A stretch of 64,000 nucleotides of DNA from Nothopassalora personata (lineage: Eukaryota; Ascomycota; Dothideomycetes; Mycosphaerellales; Mycosphaerellaceae): NCBI GenBank assembly GCA_033816765.1, contig CM066297.1, positions 1,668,573-1,732,572 on the forward strand. The letters are read 5' to 3'. Within the stretch, counting starts at the first letter, position 1. Every line of letters starts with the position of its first letter. Under the pieces are notes generated by a model that was not told the origin of the DNA, did not search any database, and worked only from the letters and a program-made list of their open reading frames with translations. A program made the translations under genes and the position numbers. Positions 19,494 to 29,336 of this stretch are shown piece after piece.

Positions 19494-20314
19494 TAGTCCT
19501 TAAGCTTACGCTCGCGTCGGCGGTCTACGTCCTTTATAAGTTTGCTAAGGCTAGCTAAGGACTCGTCGCTACTAATACTCGACGAGTCCTCTACTACTCC
19601 TCGTCTATATAGATTATTTAAGGCTCCGCGACCTTAGTTAACCTAATACGTAACATTAACTAGTACTTCTTACCTATCCTTTACGTTCTAGACACTCTTA
19701 GTATACGGTATTAATATATCCTTAAGATCTCGCTCTCGTAGGCTTAATTTGCTTAGAAGAATAGATATATTATCTTTAGTAGCCTTTACGAAGAGGAAGG
19801 GCGGTATAGTATAAGGACGTATAAGATATAGGCCTAGCTTATCCGCTCCTTCTTAAAAGACGAGGTTATAAAGCTAGGTTATTATATCTACTACTTTAGC
19901 TAGAGACGACTCATAGCGAGTCTATCGTCCGGTAATTTACTACGCGCTAAGGAGCTTATACGGCTAATACTTCTATATCTTAAGGTCCCCCTTACGTTTA
20001 ATAGTAAATAGTACCTTATATAGCTTAACGGATATTATTAGGCTAGGTCCCCTAGGCGGTTAAGATAGCTTTTTGGCTTTGCCCTAGACTAACGAGATAG
20101 GAACACTTATACTACGAGCCTTAATAACACTAGTCTATAGACCCTAAGTAGCGCTCGATAACGGGTTAATTCTAGTATTACTAAGCTAGCGAATATAAGT
20201 CTACTTATTACGAGTAAGTACCTTATTAGCCCGACTATAGCTACTCGCTACGAGTAATATATATAGACCGTATCTAGTAGTACCGTTCGGTTTCGAAGGG
20301 GTCTCGGTACTAGG

Positions 20315-20739
20315 TGTTAGATTTAGTATAACCTAATAATATTACAAGTTAAGAAGATAAGCTTAATCGGGTTTATTCTCGGGCCGATAGGAAGTCGAGG
20401 GAAAGTAATAAAGTAGTAGCTATCTTGTCTTATAAAGACTAAGTAGTAGTAAGGTAGAGGTTAGGTTATAGTATATTCTAAACAGTAATATTAAACAGTA
20501 AGTTAAACGCCTCTAAACTATAAAGGTTTTTAGCGTTCCTAAATATAAAGGAGACATTATTAGTCTTAGCCTTAATCGCTCAATTACTAATAAGCGAGTA
20601 ATCTCAAATTACTAAGTCGCTAGTAAGCGAGTAATCTCGAATTACGAAGTCGCTAGTAAGCAAGTAATTTCGTGCGGCGTACGTAATCTTTATAGCTAGT
20701 AGTTAGGCGTGCCGTCGTAGCTTAAACCGAACCGTAACA
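20315..20739 (-). repeat. Gypsy copy 1 left (3') LTR, 33-bp-repeat subtype
   Basis: 425 bp, tgttag...gtaaca. Carries about three 33-bp units built on aagtcgctagtaagcgag. Matches the LTRs of copy 2 in this variable part. Confidence 0.8.
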
Positions 20740-20817
20740 CTATCCCCCTTCTAGCCTAGCTTCGTCCCGAAGTTTATATAAGATAACATAATATAGCCTC
20801 TTCGTAGGTTATAAACG

Positions 20818-21330
20818 ATGTCTTCTTCTTCTTCTAAAAATCGTCTCCGGCTCGCTAAGGAAATTAACGAATACGGTCGTCTAGTAGATCTCGCGTATAA
20901 CTATTGTTTCTTTAACGGGTTATCCTATGTCGCTATAGAGGGTAACTTTCGGCTTTAGTGTTCGGAGTATGTTCGTCGCGGGCGTAAGTATATAAACCTA
21001 TCCTGGGAGTCTCTTAATAAGACCCGGGAGGAATACCGGAAAAGGGTCGAAAAGGATAAGGAGGAGCTTACGGAGATCTTAGTACGGTTAATACGGGATA
21101 AGGTAATACTTCGCTAAGCGGAGGAGCGCGCGCGTAAGAAGGCGTAGTATCTAGAGGCCGAAATAGAGGCTTCTAGAGAGATTAAGGACGTCGATTGTCC
21201 TACTACTAATGCGACTATTAGCCTTTCTCCTACTATATAGTCCTCGATCGACTTTGTTAATAACGCGATCGACTTTTCCGTCCCTTCTAGTTCTACTAGG
21301 TAGCCCGTTATAGGTGTTATCTCTCTTTAA
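20818..21330 (+). pseudogene. Opposite-strand accessory ORF of the gypsy family (copy 1)
   Basis: Lies between the end of pol and the 3' LTR and reads against pol. From ATG 20818 to TAA 21328-21330 the frame is maintained for 171 codons, with TAG/TAA only where RIP explains them. It starts MSSSSSKNRLRLAKEINEYG; then YVAIEGNFRL and YVRRGRKYINLSWESLNKTR; then a charged coiled-coil-like stretch (KDKEELTEILVRLIRDK, AEERARKKA). It resembles, from memory, a hypothetical protein family common beside gypsy elements in Pezizomycotina, in which the Tyr positions are Cys. Function unknown. Confidence 0.65.
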
Positions 21331-22027
21331 ATTCTTTGATTTTTTATTAATAATCTCGTAGGTTTTCGTCTAGTTCCTAGGTATTCTCTAATTCGTAGTA
21401 TCCTTTCTATTTAACAAGGTATCGCTAACCCTTTTTGTCTAGGATTCGTTCAACTTCGAATTCGTCTTCTACTTCTAGTTTAAAATAGAATGTCTTTTAG
21501 TAAGATGTTTCGGCGTACGTAGGTTCTAATAGCAAAACATAGAACACTAGGTAGATCCTTACATCTTTTAGTAGCCGTATTCGGTAGTTAACGGGTCCTC
21601 GTGCCTCTTTAACGAGAAATAGTCCGACTTTTACCTAATGTAGTTTCTTAGTCTATCTTCTTGTTCTTAAGTTTTTTATAAGGAGATAGACCTTATCTCC
21701 CTCTTTTAGTAGAGGTGCTATTTTTCTCGTGTCTTGCCGTTATTAAGACAGTTTATGTTATGTATCTTCGATCGCCTTACGTGTTTCTTTATATACTTCC
21801 TTAAGAGTATCCGTCGTTACGATTGCTCTTTCGGCTTATAGGTAGAATCTAGGTGTTTCGAATAGGTTAGGGTCTTTACTAAAGTTCGCGTAGAATAGTG
21901 TCGTTAAAGTTGTCTCTAATTTGTAGTTATTAAGTGCAATCTACGCTATTAGTAGTAATAAAACCTAGTTGTCTTATGCGTAGTTAATATAATGTCGTAG
22001 ATATTATTCTAGCGTTTAGTTTATCCT

Positions 22028-22210
22028 TGTCACGGGCAGCCCGCGACCCTTCACTGACGATGCGTCGTCCCGGGTGAACCTCGGACCTTCTGCATCGGGA
22101 CTAGCGGCTTGGCGTTAGCTTAAGTACCCGCCGCGCCTCGCGCTCCTCTTTCATAGCTTCGTAGAACAACAACTATCTCATTCGGACCCTTTGGTACGCG
22201 CGCCCTTACA
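22028..22210 (+). repeat. Chromovirus 5' LTR
   Basis: 183 bp, TG...CA. Contains GTAGAACAA (22161-22169), complementary to TTGTTCTAC (22213-22221) just downstream, consistent with fold-back priming. Confidence 0.93.
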
Positions 22211-22354
22211 GTTTGTTCTACCACCCTACCCAGATCACGGATCTAGGTAAGGGACGCGTAACACTCAGAACAGACAACAGAACGCGCACGGCGCAATAGC
22301 AGAGTCGCGCCGAGTCGCACTCGACACAGAACACGGCAAGGCGCAAAGGCGCAG

Positions 22355-24433
22355 ATGCCTAGAGAAACTAACGCAGCAAAGACCTCGACAGGTCGCGTTG
22401 ACACCGACAACATGTCCCAGGACACACAGGCACAGAACGGCATGCCGCCACCGGCAAAGCCACTAGGCAAGCGTACACGCACCTCTCTTTTCCCCGATCT
22501 TTCCTCTTTCCCTCAGAGTCAGACTCAAGGAGACGACACCCGGCGAGTCACAGTAGACACCGGTGCCGCGCTTCAGCAAGAGTTGGACGAGGCTTACGAA
22601 GAGGCATCGGACAGCGAGGCAAAGGGAAAGGTTGACTTCACAGATCTCTTCGAACCGAAAGTCCTCCAAGAGGAGGGCCAAGAACATACGGTCTTCACAT
22701 CGCTCGACGTACCCGAACACATCGCCGCTGCCGACTTCACAGATGTCGAGCTAGACGACCTCGTCGAGTTGGTCAAGGACCACCCGAAGACCCTCTATGA
22801 CTTCATCCTACGTGGATTCAACACAGCAGTGATGAAGGGTAAGCAGCTCAGTGTACTCGAGCGCGCGAACGCACATCAGAATAGCCAGTACCGCACCCTG
22901 TACGCCGAATACGACCGCATTCATGGAATGCTGCAGACCGAGAAGGCCGCTTTGAGCAAGATGGCCCGAGACCTCAAGGACAAGAACGCCGACTCTACTA
23001 AGGCGCAGGAGCTTCGGAAGAAGTATGATGCTGCGAACGACCTATGCAAGAAGTTCGCCGACATCACGAATCAAGAGAAGAAGAGGGCTCGAACAGCCGA
23101 GAACAAGAACAAGACACTACAAGACGAGATCACCCAGTTGAAGACTCGCCTGCAGGCAGCAGAGGACAACAACAATGCCCGCTGCTCACGCTCTCGAGGC
23201 CGCACCCATTCGCGACCACGCTCACACCGCTCCCAATCACGCCCTGTCCTACGTGAGACTTCCCTTGAAGCTCTCCAGCGTCAGTATCGTGAGGCAGTGG
23301 GCGGCGGCGGTGGAGGTGGGGACGATGGCGATGATGACGACGACTCGGGTGACAAGGACAATGACCAAGGACGCAACAACCGACCACTGCCGCGTCGCAA
23401 CGAGCGTCAAGAATCACACCGCACTGCTAGAGGCCGCAGCAACCGCACACAGACACCACTGGTCGACCTGCCAGAGCGCCTCCTCAACATCGACGACTTG
23501 CTGGATCGCAATATGAAGATCGGCAAGGGCGTGCCAGACCCACGCAAGTTCAAGAACGACGAAGAGCCCACCTACGACAGTTGGTACACCAGTATCCTAC
23601 TAAAACTGACAGTGGCGACCTTTCGCACCGAGCAGGATGGCCTGCGCTTCTTGTATGGCTGGACTGATGGAGAAGTTCAGAAGACCATTAAGCCGCGCAT
23701 TCCCATCCCCGGACATCTGGCCTACAACGAGTTCAAGACTGGCGAAGAACTGTTGGACTGGATGACTCGACAGTATGGCGCTCGTAATGAGGCCACCAAG
23801 GCTGCAGTGGACATTACGAGCTGCAAGCAGCAACAGAAGGAGACGTTTGTCGCATTCCACGCCCGCTACTCGAAGCTGCGAGCGTGGATGGACTGGAGCG
23901 ATGAGACGGAGCTTATGTTGTTTCGAACCCGTCTAAATCGCAAGTACTATGTCAAGACCTTCGGCGACCGTGAAGTGGATCGCCGCCTACACAGCATGCT
24001 GGACGTCATCGAGGAGTGCACCGCATTGGACGAGAGCTTCTACGAGACTGAGCAGCTGTACCCTCAAGAGAGCCGTCCACGTGGCAATGGAGGCAACCAG
24101 AACCCCGGCAACCAGACCCAGGGCGACACTGCTGCTGCCGCCGCTGCTGGGGCTGCTGGCGCTGTCGTGCAGCGTCCACCACAGTACGCCGGCACCAAGA
24201 AGAAGGAAGACTTGCCAGCCTACCTTCAGAACCTTACACCGCTCAACCGTGAGGGCCGTGAGGAACTGAAGAAACAGGGCAAGTGCTTCCGCTGCCGCAC
24301 TGGACTGCACGTGTCAAGCAACACCGAGTGCCCCATGTACGGCTACGACGGCGATTACCGCCCACCGCGTCCACGCAAGGACCCGAACCTCAGCTCCCTC
24401 GGCGCTGAGGGAAATGGCGAGACCGCTGCCTAA
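22355..24433 (+). CDS. Chromovirus Gag
   Basis: 692 residues. Acidic N-terminus, a helical charged middle likely to form a coiled coil (about 170-270), an SR-type patch (CSRSRGRTHSRPRSHRSQSR), a glycine/aspartate stretch, then the retrotransposon Gag fold (about 400-560: YDSWYTSILLKLTVATFRTE, EELLDWMTRQYGARNE, FVAFHARYSKLRAWMDWSDE). A zinc knuckle of CX2CX4HX6C form (CFRCRTGLHVSSNTEC, about 647-662) is wider than the usual CX2CX4HX4C. The frame ends at TAA 24431. A slippery heptamer lies at 24409-24415. Confidence 0.93.
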   Translation: MPRETNAAKTSTGRVDTDNMSQDTQAQNGMPPPAKPLGKRTRTSLFPDLSSFPQSQTQGDDTRRVTVDTGAALQQELDEAYEEASDSEAKGKVDFTDLFEPKVLQEEGQEHTVFTSLDVPEHIAAADFTDVELDDLVELVKDHPKTLYDFILRGFNTAVMKGKQLSVLERANAHQNSQYRTLYAEYDRIHGMLQTEKAALSKMARDLKDKNADSTKAQELRKKYDAANDLCKKFADITNQEKKRARTAENKNKTLQDEITQLKTRLQAAEDNNNARCSRSRGRTHSRPRSHRSQSRPVLRETSLEALQRQYREAVGGGGGGGDDGDDDDDSGDKDNDQGRNNRPLPRRNERQESHRTARGRSNRTQTPLVDLPERLLNIDDLLDRNMKIGKGVPDPRKFKNDEEPTYDSWYTSILLKLTVATFRTEQDGLRFLYGWTDGEVQKTIKPRIPIPGHLAYNEFKTGEELLDWMTRQYGARNEATKAAVDITSCKQQQKETFVAFHARYSKLRAWMDWSDETELMLFRTRLNRKYYVKTFGDREVDRRLHSMLDVIEECTALDESFYETEQLYPQESRPRGNGGNQNPGNQTQGDTAAAAAAGAAGAVVQRPPQYAGTKKKEDLPAYLQNLTPLNREGREELKKQGKCFRCRTGLHVSSNTECPMYGYDGDYRPPRPRKDPNLSSLGAEGNGETAA
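24409..24415 (+). promoter_or_regulatory. -1 frameshift slippery heptamer, gag-pol
   Basis: G GGA AAT in the gag frame fits X XXY YYZ. The pol frame is closed by TGA at 24406-24408 and opens exactly at 24409, so this is the earliest possible slip site. A hairpin CTGCC/GGCAG (24426-24430 with 24438-24442) lies 10 nt downstream. Confidence 0.65.
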
Positions 24434-24435
24434 GC

Positions 24436-27400
24436 GTGGCAGACAGTGGTCAACCGAACATCCAAGGACAGAAAGAGCATGAGATTGAGAGACACAGAGT
24501 GCAAGAGATGGACTATGAGGAGGGGGAACTGAAGATATCAGCCTGCGCGCTAGAGCCGCAGCAGCCAGATGTACACCCTCACATAGTCCTGCCAGTAAGG
24601 ATACAACATGAAAAGGCAAGAGGCCTTGTAGACTCTGCTTCCACCTCTCTCTTTCTGGATTGGAAGTTCACACGCAAACATATAATACCCTTATCCCCTC
24701 TGGTAAAAAGCAAGAACCTGACCCTGGGCAATGGCAAGTCTAGCGGCCGACGTATCACCCATGCAGCCCTGGTTGATGTCGACATCAAGGGTCACCGCGA
24801 GCAGATGCTATGTTACGTCACCGACCTTGAATACGACGTCGTCCTTGGCCTGCCATGGTTGAGTGCTCACAACCCCGACATCTTCTGGGAGACCGGCGAA
24901 GTGGCTTTCAGATCGGACTACTGCTTTGGTCACTGTCTTCATAACAAGACGTCGACAACCGTACAGTCACTGAACCACCAACACCGTGCTCGCAAGGACA
25001 CAACGAAATACGGACCGGAGCCCTTCACTAGTGAGTCAGGGGGATTCACAGCAGGAGGGGCAGAATTGAACGTGTCATCCATGGACCTGGATGATGACGG
25101 AGAGGTTGAGTGCATTGAAGTCACGCAACGAGCCTGGGAGATGTACGCGCACCGGCCTGGGGCCAAGTGCTTCTACGTCCTGCCCACGGGTGAGGAGTGT
25201 GACGAGAATGGCAACCTAAAGCTGAGCGCAATGGCAGCTGATGACCTGGATCAGTTTCTGAACAAGGAGTTCAACCATAACCCGAAGGAAAAGCTGCCAC
25301 CAGAATATCATCATCTGGCAGACACCTTCTCGGCAAAGGACCATGATGTGCTGCCACCGCACAGACCCGGCATCGACCATGAGATTCACATCAAGCCAGA
25401 TGGCCCGCAGGAGCCGCCATATCGCAAACCCTATGGTCTCGCTCCGCAAGAAAACGAGGCCGTCAAGAAATGGATCACTGAGCAAGAAGGACCTGGCAAG
25501 ATCAGACCAGCAGGGCAGAAGACAAGTCAATCCCCAGCACCTGTGCTTGTGGTGCGCAAGCCAGGCGGAGGACTGCGAGTGTGCATCGACTACCGCGGGT
25601 TGAATGCAATCACTATCAAGAACAGATACCCGATACCGTTGATTCAGGAGACGCTAAACCGCATGCACGGCAAGAAGTACTTCACGAAGCTGGATATCGT
25701 CGCAGCCTTCAACAAGCTTCGCATTGCAGAAGGGCACGAATGGCTTACAGCATTCGCTACACGGTATGGCGTGTACGAATGCCTCGTGCTGCCATTTGGC
25801 CTTTGCAATGGTCCCGCATCTTTTCAGTCTTACATCAACAAGGTGCTGCAAGAACATCTAGACGACTTTGTGTCAGCCTACCTCGACGATGTGCTAATCT
25901 TTAGCGATACGCTCGAAGAGCACATCGAGCACGTGAAGAAGGTGCTCACGAAGCTGCGCGACGCTGGGCTTACAGTGGACATTGACAAGTGTGAATTCCA
26001 CCAGCAGCGGGTGAAGTACCTTGGCCTAATCATCACGCCTGAGGGCATTGAGATGGACCTAGAGAAGCTCGAGTGCATTCAGACCTGGGAAGCGCCTTCC
26101 AACCTGAAGGACGTACAAGCTTTCTTGGGATTCGCCAACTTTTATAGGAGATTCATCGAGGCATTCTCGAGGTTGGCGGCACCGCTGACAGATCTGACCA
26201 AATCAAATGGGCCAAGTAACCACAAGAACCGCAAGGTCAACTGGACACCAGAGTGTCAGCGGGCATTTGATGCACTAAAGGCGGCATTTAGCAAAGCTGG
26301 GATGCTTGCGCACTACGTGCCAGGGCGACAGACGGTTGTCGAAACGGACTCCTCCGACTTCGTCAACGCAGGCGTGTTGTCGCAATACGATGAGAACGGA
26401 GTACTGCATCCTGTCGCGTTCTACTCGAAGAAGCTAAGCCCGCAAGAGTGCAATTACGAAATCTATGACAAGGAGCTTTTGGCAATCATTAAGGCTTTTG
26501 AGGAATGGCGGCCAGAGCTGGCCTGTGAGGGTGACGATGACACTATTGAACCAGTCAAGGTGTTCACTGATCACAAGAACCTCGAGTACTTCATGACCAC
26601 GAAGCAGCTAAACAGGCGCCAAGCGCGCTGGGCTGAATTCCTGTCACAGTTCAACTTTCGAATCATATATCGACCAGGTGTCCAGGGAACGAAACCTGAC
26701 AGCCTCACGAGACGCAGCCAGGACCTTCCGCAGGGGGTGGACGATCCGCGTAATCAGCATCAGCACCAGACGTTGCTGCCGCCTGAGCGATTCCTTAAGA
26801 TCGACTCGATGCGCGCAACTATAGAGGACGTAGCTGAGGAGACTACACCACTGAACCTAGAAGCCACAGAGTTCACACGAACAGCAGCCACTGCTGCCGA
26901 GCCGCAGGCGGAGTCGGTCCAGGACGCAATACGAGAAGCCGAACTCGAATACCGCATGACAACAGCCTATGCCGTGGATACAGAGTTGAATGCAGCAATC
27001 AAGACACTGCAGAAGGGGGATGCCATCCCTACACTGCTTCAGAAGGCTAAGGTGCACCCAGTGCACTGCAAAGTAGAAGGTGATCTACTGTACGTACGCA
27101 ATCAGTATGGTGGATGGAGCCTGTGGGTGCCGGATGATCGAACACTGCGCACTCGCATTATCCGAATGAACCATGACCCGCCAGCCGCAGGACACCCAGG
27201 CAGAGCACGCACCTACGAGCTCGTGGCACGTGAATTCTACTGGCCTGGCTTGGCACGGTCAGTGCGCAGGTACACCGGCAATTGCCGGCCTTGTCGCACG
27301 ACGAAATCTCTGCACACCCAGCCACCGGGTTTGCTGCACCCACTTTCGGTACCAGAAAGACCATGGCAACACATCGCAGTAGACTTCGTAGTCGACCTGC

Positions 27401-29244
27401 CACCGAGCGAACTCGACGGCATGACCTACACTAACATCATGACTGTCACAGACAGGCTCACGAAGGAAGTGGAACTGATACCTATTGGCGCTATGACAGC
27501 GCAGAACGCTGCAAGGTTGTTCCTCAAGCACGTCTTTTGCCGACACGGCTTCCCTGACACTATCACTTCAGATCGCGGCAAGCAGTTCATAGCCACCTTC
27601 TGGAAACGCCTGTGCAAGATGCTCCGCACAGAGAGGAAGCTGAGTTCTTCCTATCACCCCCAGACCGATGGGCAGTCAGAACGTACTAACCAGGCAATGG
27701 AGCAGTACCTACGAGCCTTCATCAATGAGTCGCAGAGTGACTGGGCAGAATGGCTCCCCCTGGCCCAATTTGCAATGAACAACCACGTGTCAGAGACTAC
27801 GGGTGTGTCACCATTCTACGCCAACCTAGGCTACAACCCCGAGTTCACCGAGCGCATTGATCTGCAAGCCGGTAAAGACCGTAACCTCACGACTATCCAG
27901 CGACTCGACAGCAAATCAGCTGAGGCGTTCGCCCGACGGATCTGTGAGCTGCATCGCAACCTTCAAGAGAACATGCGAATGTCACAAGCACTTCAAGCGG
28001 AAGCAGCAAACAGGCACCGCAGCATCTCGCCAGACTACAAGGTTGGCGACTGGGTGTATCTGAGCACGAAGAACATCCGCACGACACGACCGTCGAAGAA
28101 GCTCGACCGCAAGTACGCCGGCCCATACCAGATCACGGAGGTTATGCCGGCGAAGCTATCATATAAGCTGAACCTGTCTGATGCCCTTGCAGGACTAGAC
28201 AATTGCTTTCACACGTCACTACTTCAGCGCGCTGACAGCCCCGATCTCCTACCGCTCGAGGGACAACGGCTGGCGCCACCCCCAGCCATCACGATTGAAC
28301 CAGACACGAGAGAAGCCGAAGCTGCAGCAGACGTTACCGCACCAACACTCGAATACGAGGTGGACAAGATCTTAGACATGTACACCCGCAAGAGGGCTGG
28401 CAAGGTGAAGAAAGGAAAGAAGCGCAACGTGGACACTTGGTACAAGGTGCGCTGGACAGGATATCAGGATATGGAAGATGGAGAAACCTGGCAACCAGCT
28501 GAGGACTTGCTTGTGAAAGCAGCCGCCGCTCTTGCAGACTTTCACCATAACCGGCCGGAGTTATCCACACCTGCAGGCTTTGCAGCTCCATCCGACTGGT
28601 CCCCACCAGACAATGAGGTGCTCGGACTCAACACGATCAGGGTCAAGCAAGACACCGTCACGATTGAGCCAGCCGGAGCCTTGCCTCTGATGGAATCGGG
28701 TCAGCGCATGTTCACCACGCACCGCTGCACTGACCAGGTTACGAGACAGCCCGTCGTCACAACTGAGGTCACCGGCGCCAGCCGTCCTCAGCTCTGCGAT
28801 AGCACAGGCAGTTGTACCGATGCTTTAGTAAGACCTGCAGAGCCTGCAATGATACCCAACCTTAGTCACAAGGATCAGACGCGAGTGTCCGCCGAAGACA
28901 GACTTAGGTCTAGGTCGGGCCAGCTAGCCAAGCAATGCGAGTCTAAAGCAGACACCGCAGCGAAAGAGATGTGCGACGCGGAGATTGCAGTGAAGGAGAT
29001 GGACGACGATCTGGAGGATGACTGGACGTTTGCACGGTTATGGAGCTCGACAGGCAAAGGTGACAAGTGGCCACACAAGACGGAGCAAGTGAATAAACGA
29101 ATGAAGGAGCGACACGCTCAGAGGACTGAGGCGACTTTTGAGAGGGGGGGTACTGTCACGGGCAGCCCGCGACCCTTCACTGACGATGCGTCGTCCCGGG
29201 TGAACCTCGGACCTTCTGCATCGGGACTAGCGGCTTGGCGTTAG
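24436..29244 (+). CDS. Chromovirus Pol polyprotein with chromodomain
   Basis: About 1602 residues from GTG 24436; really a -1 frameshift continuation of Gag, since the frame is open from 24409 and lacks an early ATG. Protease LVDSASTSLFLD (about 62; DSA instead of DSG/DTG). RT from about residue 370 with AYLDDVLIFS (about 480). RNase H VVETDSSDFVNAG (about 635). Integrase: zinc-binding HPGRARTYELVAREFYWPGL with CRPCRTTK (about 917-957), core AVDFVVDLP, SDRGKQFIATFWK, YHPQTDGQSERTNQ. Near 1302-1375 a chromodomain: YEVDKILDMY, TWYKVRWTGYQD, ETWQPAEDL, expected to steer integration to marked chromatin. About 225 further residues have no recognised domain. No damage seen. Confidence 0.94.
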   Translation: MADSGQPNIQGQKEHEIERHRVQEMDYEEGELKISACALEPQQPDVHPHIVLPVRIQHEKARGLVDSASTSLFLDWKFTRKHIIPLSPLVKSKNLTLGNGKSSGRRITHAALVDVDIKGHREQMLCYVTDLEYDVVLGLPWLSAHNPDIFWETGEVAFRSDYCFGHCLHNKTSTTVQSLNHQHRARKDTTKYGPEPFTSESGGFTAGGAELNVSSMDLDDDGEVECIEVTQRAWEMYAHRPGAKCFYVLPTGEECDENGNLKLSAMAADDLDQFLNKEFNHNPKEKLPPEYHHLADTFSAKDHDVLPPHRPGIDHEIHIKPDGPQEPPYRKPYGLAPQENEAVKKWITEQEGPGKIRPAGQKTSQSPAPVLVVRKPGGGLRVCIDYRGLNAITIKNRYPIPLIQETLNRMHGKKYFTKLDIVAAFNKLRIAEGHEWLTAFATRYGVYECLVLPFGLCNGPASFQSYINKVLQEHLDDFVSAYLDDVLIFSDTLEEHIEHVKKVLTKLRDAGLTVDIDKCEFHQQRVKYLGLIITPEGIEMDLEKLECIQTWEAPSNLKDVQAFLGFANFYRRFIEAFSRLAAPLTDLTKSNGPSNHKNRKVNWTPECQRAFDALKAAFSKAGMLAHYVPGRQTVVETDSSDFVNAGVLSQYDENGVLHPVAFYSKKLSPQECNYEIYDKELLAIIKAFEEWRPELACEGDDDTIEPVKVFTDHKNLEYFMTTKQLNRRQARWAEFLSQFNFRIIYRPGVQGTKPDSLTRRSQDLPQGVDDPRNQHQHQTLLPPERFLKIDSMRATIEDVAEETTPLNLEATEFTRTAATAAEPQAESVQDAIREAELEYRMTTAYAVDTELNAAIKTLQKGDAIPTLLQKAKVHPVHCKVEGDLLYVRNQYGGWSLWVPDDRTLRTRIIRMNHDPPAAGHPGRARTYELVAREFYWPGLARSVRRYTGNCRPCRTTKSLHTQPPGLLHPLSVPERPWQHIAVDFVVDLPPSELDGMTYTNIMTVTDRLTKEVELIPIGAMTAQNAARLFLKHVFCRHGFPDTITSDRGKQFIATFWKRLCKMLRTERKLSSSYHPQTDGQSERTNQAMEQYLRAFINESQSDWAEWLPLAQFAMNNHVSETTGVSPFYANLGYNPEFTERIDLQAGKDRNLTTIQRLDSKSAEAFARRICELHRNLQENMRMSQALQAEAANRHRSISPDYKVGDWVYLSTKNIRTTRPSKKLDRKYAGPYQITEVMPAKLSYKLNLSDALAGLDNCFHTSLLQRADSPDLLPLEGQRLAPPPAITIEPDTREAEAAADVTAPTLEYEVDKILDMYTRKRAGKVKKGKKRNVDTWYKVRWTGYQDMEDGETWQPAEDLLVKAAAALADFHHNRPELSTPAGFAAPSDWSPPDNEVLGLNTIRVKQDTVTIEPAGALPLMESGQRMFTTHRCTDQVTRQPVVTTEVTGASRPQLCDSTGSCTDALVRPAEPAMIPNLSHKDQTRVSAEDRLRSRSGQLAKQCESKADTAAKEMCDAEIAVKEMDDDLEDDWTFARLWSSTGKGDKWPHKTEQVNKRMKERHAQRTEATFERGGTVTGSPRPFTDDASSRVNLGPSASGLAAWR

Positions 29245-29336
29245 CTTAAGTACCCGCCGCGCCTCGCGCTCCTCTTTCATAGCTTCGTAGAACAACAACT
29301 ATCTCATTCGGACCCTTTGGTACGCGCGCCCTTACA
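29154..29336 (+). repeat. Chromovirus 3' LTR
   Basis: Identical by eye to the 5' LTR; followed by the ATCCT duplication. Confidence 0.93.

Larger units (their letters stand above)
17590..20314. repeat. RIP-degraded repeat of unknown family
   Basis: TA, TAG and TAA are extremely frequent while CG remains common, the CpA-to-TpA pattern of RIP. No LTR pair or TE domain is recognisable. It holds one decayed reading frame (18170-18625), short repeats built on agctacgagtct (about 18779-18830), a further short duplication (about 18845-18925) and a 12-bp minisatellite. It adjoins the left LTR of gypsy copy 1. Confidence 0.6.
22028..29336 (+). mobile_element. Intact Ty3/gypsy chromovirus
   Basis: 183-bp LTRs (22028-22210 and 29154-29336), TGTCACGG...CCTTACA, identical by eye, flanked by the target duplication ATCCT (22023-22027 and 29337-29341). 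gag (22355-24433) and pol are full length without internal stops. A purine run AGAGGGGGGG lies just before the 3' LTR. It sits inside gypsy copy 1: the pieces on each side rejoin at a site matched by copy 2 near 44700. GC content and the absence of RIP mark it as recent. Confidence 0.95.
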
